Source of the DNA: Apostichopus japonicus
Taxonomy: Eukaryota > Echinodermata > Holothuroidea > Aspidochirotida > Stichopodidae
Direction of reading: 5' to 3'
Length of the DNA: 64,000 bases
Assembly: GCF_037975245.1 (NCBI RefSeq)
Contig: NC_092583.1
Span: 4,061,264-4,125,263, forward strand
Shown here piece after piece: positions 14,931-64,000 of the stretch (the stretch's first letter is position 1; each line of letters begins with the position of its first letter). The translations under genes and the position numbers were made by a program. The notes below the pieces were generated by a model, which made no database searches, was not told where the DNA came from, and worked only from the letters and a program-made list of their open reading frames with translations.

Positions 14931-15365
14931 ACGACTCCGACCAGCCACAGTTGGTTTCATAGCACAATGGTTTAAGGCGTCCATACACACACACTCGTTA
15001 TGGTAGACCATATATAGTATATATATAGATACATTAGTGAGAGAGGAAAAATGGAAACGTCAAAAATGGAGTTATCGGTGAAAGGGGTAGGGTGATGCGC
15101 CCGCCCCTTCCGACATCCTCGATCCGTCACTGGCTACCCTGTGTATATAATATGGATCAGCGCTGTAATGATGTCACTGTTCGTCTTTCTCTTCCCGGTG
15201 TCTTGGCATATTTATTCTACTCCCTCCTCTTTTTTCTCTTCTTTTTCTTTTCCCTTCCTTCCTCCTCCTCTTTTTCCCCTCTTTTTTTTCTCTTTTTTTT
15301 CCTCTCCTCTTTTTCTTACCCGGGGGGCGCGCGCCCCCAACGCCCCCCCTGGATACGCACCTGGT

Positions 15366-18149
15366 GGTGGGTGGATCGACACACCTCACTAGAAAGTATA
15401 TGTGCTTATTTCTTCTACAATGTGTGAAATGGACACTTTCAAATGAAATTGACTGAATCGGTTGTAAGCTAATGGGAGTCTTCACTACAATCGAAAACTA
15501 GGTCACTACATGTATTGATCAGTCGGGCAATGTGTGGCGGGCTACGTCAATCGTAATACTTCATTTCATTGTCTCGCATTGCCATCCCTCCCCCCGCATT
15601 CCGCCGCCCCCCCAAATACCCCCACACTTCAATTAAGAAAATCCAGATTTGTCTACATCGATAACGAGTTTCCCGATAATCGAGCGGTATACCGAACGGT
15701 ATACGGTATGCCAGTGAATGGTATACCGCACCCGTAAACCGATAATAGAGTACACACCGGTTTTTTAAACTTGGAAACTAAATCCTTACCGTTCTCTACA
15801 TCATCTCGCTAAAATAGCCAGCAAAGCAATAATTTTCAAATTAGTTTTATATTGCATTAATTCATTTTCTAAGAGGCCACTTGACATCCTTCCTTATTCT
15901 TTAAGGCAGTTTTTATCCGTTTCCCCACCCCTCCTTCTTTTTCTTTTTTGTGTGCCCTATTTCGGAGAATTTTGTGGTAACAAACCTGTCGCGTTTTACT
16001 TAACATGTGAATCGCATTGATTAAACTAATCCATCCCACCTACGTAAGTTTTTCTTTTCTCTTTCCTTTTTCATGAAAATAAATATTCAGCAACGATGAA
16101 TTAATAAGTCCATCCATTCTAATTATCGCTGTAAGATACTTCTTAATAATCGGTATTAGTCACAAACATGCACATAAGCAAAGCTGAAACTCGAGACCTT
16201 TTCATTAGTATTGGAAAGTAACGTAAATTGACTAGTCAAGTTTTCATGACCTGTCTTGTATGAGTTTTTTTTTTACTGTATCGAACAGGGTCGTAAAATT
16301 TACCACCAAATCACCCTTAACATGCATTTCTTATTGGGGGGGGGGGGTGGGGGTCTTTTTCTTAAACCAAAACCGCACAAGAATGATGAAATAATGCATA
16401 AACTACAAGGCTTTGAAATGAAACCAAAAAATAATAATTTCAAAACAAATTTTTGCATTTCGTGGTATTAATTTATATAAGAAACATCAAAATTTAAAAA
16501 AAAATGGAGACGCATAGAGAAAACATTTTGAATGGAATATCCCAAAGCAAACTGTAATTTCCAGGCACTGAATAATTCAAATAGTTCCAAAATACAATAT
16601 TACTATACAAATAAATTACTACAAAACAATTATATACACAAGTCAACATTTTGAAATATTCTACAATTTTCCTTAACAAAAAGAAATAGATTTCCACCGG
16701 CAAAGAAAGAAAGTGAGCCCTTTTTCTTTTTACGCTTCAATTAACACTTTGCAAATGAGACGATAAAGAATGAAGATACTCGTTTTTGTAAGACACAAAC
16801 GAGTTAATTAACTTTACTAATTATGAGCAGCTTAATTAATCTTACCACATATACCTCTTATTTATTTATTTGATTGTACATCCATAACTGAAGGACTACA
16901 TCCAGTGATGTGTAAAATAATTAAAATACACTAATCGAAAACAATTAGGCAAAATTCACCCCCTCCCCCCCCCCCCCAACAATGCATCTTTGAACCCTTA
17001 TAACATTTCGTGTCTTTTTTCTTTTATTATTCTTAAATAGCCTATTATATGTAATAAATATATTCATTCTCCAATCCATCGGCAACCATTAGTAATATTA
17101 GACAGAGCAACAAGAGTTCGATACGTTTTGGGGAAAAAACAACGAAAGATTGATGTTGTCAATCATGAAGTGAGAATCTTTGTGAAAAACGTAGCAAAAT
17201 AAACAAAATATCAATCCATAGAGTGAAAACGAGGGACAATAATTATTCAAAATGAAGAACAGGTGATCTAAGGGAGTTTACATAGAGGTATTCCATAGGT
17301 AACTTATGTCATATGAAAAATAGTAATGGTTTTTTTTTTTTGATATCGTATGTATGAAATATGTTCTTTGCCATTATAAAATGTCATATACATAACTCAG
17401 ATACATGTCAGCATGTCACACTGTATGACAGAAAGCAGAATACACTTAGAGACTTAACCAAATAAATAAAATGGATATTAAAATCAGTAGTACGCTGTTG
17501 ATCAAGGGAAAAGTGATATCGAACTAGCGCCCCCTCCCCCCCCCCCCAATATCCCAAGAAAAGAAGGTCGATTGCCTTGGGTCAATCTCTGGCAGTTTTA
17601 ACAAATCTATAAATATTATACTCAAGCAAAAAATGAAATCGATCGAAATATGACAAATTCCTAGATATTTGTTTGTTTTGTGTTTTCCCGATTTTCATTT
17701 TTTCTTTCCACACACACAAACAAAATATTAATTAACAAACCATCAATCAATTTGTCTGAAACAACTTCGTCGACCCCACATTTGTTCACGTAAGTGTTAC
17801 CATGCGGAACAACGAACGAAAAAAATCCTGAATCAACTCGCTTTTTCCCCGCTGGGTCTTTCATTAGGCCTACTGTAATGAAAATTGATTACTTAAACGA
17901 CTAATTAATTCACTGCTATTGGAGTTTTGCATCAAAAACGTAACCAAAATCAACGCCAATTTCTTCATGTATATATTTGTTAATTTCTGCATAAATATTA
18001 ATTTCTTCATAAATATTTATTTCTTCAGATATTAATTTCGTCAGATATGAAAAGTATTCTGAAGTATACTTCATAATCATATTTTATATTCTCTTTTAAA
18101 AGTGACTCGTAGTCTTGTCGTGTCCCATCTTGCTTCTGTGTAGGACAAT
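15366..18149. other. Intergenic, no gene seen
   Basis: AT-rich. A run of GGTATACC-type palindromes lies at 15685-15740, and poly-G and poly-C tracts near 16337 and 16965. No coding signal. Confidence 0.6.
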
Positions 18150-18425
18150 TCATGTATGTATGTATACTAGATCTTCCTGCAAGCAGGAACTCGCGAAGAA
18201 GCCTCGTTGGCTTATCAAAGCCGCAAGCTGACCGAAGTCAGTCTCTTACATTCATATCTTACGTCCATGATTATGAATTGTCAATTGTCAACAACTCTGT
18301 AACTGGATGACATACATTAATCTTGGAGTGACTCGTACTCGGGACCTTATGATTGGAAGGCACCAGCGTTAACAACTGAGCTAACACTCCATTACACTCC
18401 ATGAGCTAACACTCCATGTCGTGTC
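18150..18425 (-). mobile_element. tRNA-derived SINE-like element
   Basis: On the minus strand the head folds like a tRNA: acceptor arms TGGAGTG and CACTCCA, box A TTAGCTCAGTTG, box B-like GAGTACGAGTCACTCC. The body ends in an ATGT/ATAC-rich tail. Same family as 42.15 kb. Confidence 0.7.
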
Positions 18426-18989
18426 GATAAGTTGAAAACGCACCACTATCATCAAAGGATGACTTAAAAACAGACATTAACTTTTGCAAACGTAATATTT
18501 CAATTAAAAATCAAAGTTTCTTGTAGCAATTTTGAAGGTTCCGAATATTGTCTCTTATCAAAATAAACTGTTTCCCTTGTAAAGGGAAAAAACTGTTTTA
18601 CATCTTTGGAACTTGTATTTCAATTTTGGCCAATTTGCATAGCATTTTGGCGATGTGATACTGGACACTAGTTTTTCTTTGAACACATACAAAATTCATT
18701 TCCTGGTTAATATTAACAACATGGCATCCGTGACTTTTTTCTGTTGTCAGACTCTGAGACGCTGACTAATTGTGAATGAAAGCTAAACTAGTTTATTCAG
18801 TCACTTTGATTGTAGAGCCACAGATGTTTACAGGGTATATATCTCAAATAACCATATGATACTATGAAACATGTAAACATTTTCAATGGTGTATAACATA
18901 TCGTAATTGCTTGTCTAAATTCATCCGCTAAGTTGCAACTTTTCAGTCTATAGTTGAATAAATGCAAAGATTCTATTTTTGAAACTTAA

Positions 18990-19346
18990 AGGGAGTGGAG
19001 ACTCGAGCATAAAAAACCGTCTGATGCCGGTAATCTGACCTAGTTTCGAATTAGGTGTATCAGAAGTGTTAGACACCACCATCGATCACAGAAAATACAC
19101 ACGCAGCTTGCTACCGTCGGTAATTAGACACTAGTGTACAGTCAATACGTACAGCTACGGTCAATACCCACAACACAGTGTACATAGCAGCGATGGACAT
19201 CTCAGGTCCAGCTAAAGATAACAAGGTATCACGTTTCATTACTGTCTGCATTTTGTAGCGACAAGGAAAAAACTTCACTTGCAAGCAACGGAGAGTTAAC
19301 TTTTTTTAGAGGGCGGCACATGGTTTCGGGCGAGTCTTCAATACCT
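18990..19346 (+). mobile_element. TTAA-flanked MITE, copy 1 (357 bp)
   Basis: Terminal inverted repeats AGGGAGTGGAGACTCG and AGGTATTGAAGACTCG (13 of 16), flanked on both sides by TTAA. The interior is shared with copies at 41.35, 43.48 and 58.07 kb (CAGCTTGCTACCGTCGGTAA). TTAA duplication is typical of piggyBac-like elements; no transposase is present. Confidence 0.8.
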
Positions 19347-19350
19347 TTAA

Positions 19351-20948
19351 GGTACAGATGAAATGTTTTGTGCCAAGGGAAAGGCAGATATTAGATAACA
19401 AGACAGATAGGCAAAACTCGAAAAACTTTGATCTTATTTTACTATTAACTTGAAAGAAGACAGTTCTTGTGGAGTGGGGGTAGGACACAGGGGATGAGGG
19501 GGTGCGAGATGGGCCTGTGGATCAAGGGGTTTAACTGTTGTTTCATAAAAATCTTATTGACCAGGAGAAAGAGTGAGGAAGGCCAAGAGTTAGGATGAGG
19601 TCTCTGAAGAGGGTCCTCTCTCACTCCCCCACCCCCTTCCCCACCTTCTTGCTTCTTCCCCAACCATCCCTTGCTCGCCTCATGTAGGTTCTTCAAACAC
19701 CACTTTTAGACACACAGTTTTCATAGCTTATTTGTACCTAAAGCACTTTCAAACCCCTCAGTGACAAGAGGAGACGTTTTCATCAAGAAAGTTAACTCCA
19801 GGGTTACAACATTTGGGCACGTAATAAACAAGTCATTATAAATTCCAAGATATGAGGTCGCCTCAAGTTACTTCTTGAGGTAATGTTCCTAAATGTAGCA
19901 TTCATACACAGAGGGTTGACAGAGACAACGTTAGCGGGTGATACTATATTTGCTCCCATCCAATAAGCTTTACCTAAAGATATTACCATTCATGCTTCTG
20001 CTACTTTTCAAGAGTTTGGAATAATTGCTATACACCTGTGACAGATATTTCAATAACCAATATTAGTTCTTTAAAACAATTTCTCCCATCTTGGGGTATT
20101 AATCTCGCTTTCCTCGAAAAATGTGACCTTCTCGTAAACAAACAGCAAGCAAAAACTGCGTTGACTTAATCTACAAAAAGAGTAAACATGGTTGCAACAG
20201 AAGCTTAGAGAAAGAAAATTCCAATAACCTGGTTTCGAAGTATAAAGATATTAGTTCTCTCCTGGAAATTATGAGGGTTGACAAAAGTTGATAATTTTTG
20301 GAATGACTTGCAATATCATTGGATCAATTTTGATGAATTGCGTCATAGTTACTGTGCGAGACATTTTTGTAAAGTCGTTGTTTTGGTTTGGTCAAGTGAA
20401 TCTGGCGATAGAGGGCAGTAGAGTAGTATCCTTCATCCCATTTTGTTACTTTAATGGTGATTCCTGGTTCAATTATCAGTGTTGAAATCTCATGATCTAA
20501 CAGAAAATTAAAAACGAGAGTTTCTACAGCTATTCCACTTTATAAGATATTCACATTTAAATGTCTGGAATGCTCCTTTAAGGTTAAGCCGATAACCTTT
20601 GACCCTAAATTCCTGACCAATTCAGTCACATTCATTCATTGGTTTATAAAATCTCTTTTCTTTTAACACAACCTTCAACAGAGCAACCAACCAAACCAAC
20701 CGTGGATGACATTTGACATTGTCGTGTGTCCTTGACGAGTCTGATTTCAACCAACTGCAATATTTAGATTGAGGCTATAAGATTGTTTGAGTCTTTCGAC
20801 TGGTGTTTGTATGGCAAAGAAGCCAGCCCTTCCCTATATATAATAGAATTAACATATATTTTCAAACATCAGTTAAGTTGGTTCTACAACGTACGGCCTT
20901 AGCTGAAGCCGTTCAAATGATGTTCTTGGAATGTAATATGAAATTAAT
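19351..20948. other. Intergenic, no gene seen
   Basis: No supported gene. The block at 20540-20590 (ATTCACATTTAA, TGTCTGGAATGCTCC) recurs near 40720-40770, so part of this is a dispersed repeat. Confidence 0.5.
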
Positions 20949-21223
20949 TTTATTAGCAGACGTTGTGGTTAGTAAATAGTCAAAATAAATACATGTCGGG
21001 TCTGAATGAATGGGAGAGAACCCTTACCTCCCACAGAAAGATGCATTTTTTGTTGCATTTTTGTTTTATCTTAAACTAATTGTTTCTTCATATATCCTCT
21101 GTCCAAACTTTAGGATTAACTGACTGGAGAAGATGTAAGGATACCGACTGTCTTCATGGCGACTCAGAGGTTTTCAGCGATGGGCCATGCATACGGAAGT
21201 GATTCCCAGCATGCACTTGAAGA
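20949..21223 (-). other. ULK4: ULK4 3' UTR with candidate poly-A signal
   Basis: Sequence downstream of the stop. The first AATAAA on the minus strand is at 20954-20949, about 270 nt past the stop. The end of the transcript is inferred, not shown. Confidence 0.4.
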
Positions 21224-63575
<42,352 letters not shown>

Positions 63576-63866
63576 CAGGCGTGTAGCCAAGGGGGGGGGG
63601 CGAAGGGGGCAGCCGCCCCCCTTGAGCATAATTAATTTTTTTTTTTTTAATGTTTTTATGATATCGCAAGTATTTTCAAATGAGAAAATGCTAAGATGCA
63701 ACTTACAAGGCCTGGGAAGTGCCATTTCCAGCGATCTGGGAGGCATTCTAAGCCAAAATTTTCTTGTACGCTTCGCGCCAATCATGGTGGCGCTACGCTT
63801 AGATAGTTTTTAATGCCGAATGTACAGTTTCGCCCCTCCCTTGGCAAATTCCTGGCTACGCGCCTG
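63576..63866 (-). mobile_element. hAT-type MITE with perfect 8-bp target duplication
   Basis: CTAAAAAC flanks both ends (63568-63575 and 63867-63874). Termini CAGGCGTGTAGCCAAGG and, inverted, CAGGCGCGTAGCCAGG. 291 bp. Inverted relative to the copy at 14.67 kb. Confidence 0.9.
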
Positions 63867-64000
63867 CTAAAAACTGAAAATACAGTCAATTATTACATTA
63901 GCTAGCCTTGGAAGTTAGATAGCACAGGAAGCCTACAGTAGCCTAGGATACGTCTTCAGCTACCAGACTCTCATGACAACATACAGTAATGTCAGTGTGT

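Larger units (their letters stand above)
13504..15363. mobile_element. Candidate inverted-repeat element or nested cluster
   Basis: Ends CAGGCGCGTATCCAGG and CCTGGATACGCACCTG are inverted repeats (15 of 16). Both flanks carry GTGGT, but they are G-rich, so the target duplication is doubtful. The interior holds a second CAGGCGCGTAGC element, a perfect hairpin and a pyrimidine tract (15220-15320). It may be two unrelated solo ends. Confidence 0.35.

Overview
The window is animal nuclear DNA. It has spliced genes with GT-AG introns, long introns, poly-A/T and poly-G/C runs, microsatellites, SINEs and many short inverted-repeat transposons. One protein-coding gene is supported: a complete coding region for ULK4 (unc-51-like kinase 4), on the minus strand. 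It runs from the start codon at 62624 to the stop codon at 21224. I joined 26 coding exons by hand. Every junction is GT-AG, all phases agree, and the product is 1298 residues, close to the human protein (about 1275 from memory). The protein aligns with vertebrate ULK4 along its whole length. The repeat content suggests a marine invertebrate, perhaps a deuterostome such as an echinoderm, but I cannot fix the species.

Layout from left to right. Positions 1-20,900 lie downstream of ULK4 and hold no gene I can support. They contain a Penelope-like fragment with a hammerhead-ribozyme-like motif (7.55 kb), a roughly 515-bp AAT microsatellite, TA arrays, tRNA-derived SINEs, a cluster of inverted-repeat elements at 13.5-15.4 kb and a TTAA-flanked MITE at 19 kb. 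ULK4 fills 20.9-62.64 kb. Its introns carry most of the interesting structure: 21-bp minisatellites at 26.7-27.4 kb and 36.3-37.9 kb, a 27-bp array at 47 kb, a 39-bp array at 61.8-62.3 kb, hAT-type MITEs (34.2 and 50.2 kb), three more copies of the TTAA MITE, a second MITE pair (48.8 and 54.5 kb), and Penelope-like fragments on the sense strand of the gene. Positions 62,641-64,000 lie upstream of the first coding exon. A further non-coding first exon and the promoter should lie here or beyond the window. The only clear feature here is a hAT-type MITE with a perfect 8-bp target duplication.

ULK4 is a pseudokinase with a long helical-repeat C-terminus, linked in vertebrates to motile cilia and neural development. 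This copy lacks the glycine loop and the beta-3 lysine, yet keeps a DFG motif that human ULK4 has lost. Nothing suggests a bacterial, viral or CRISPR locus.
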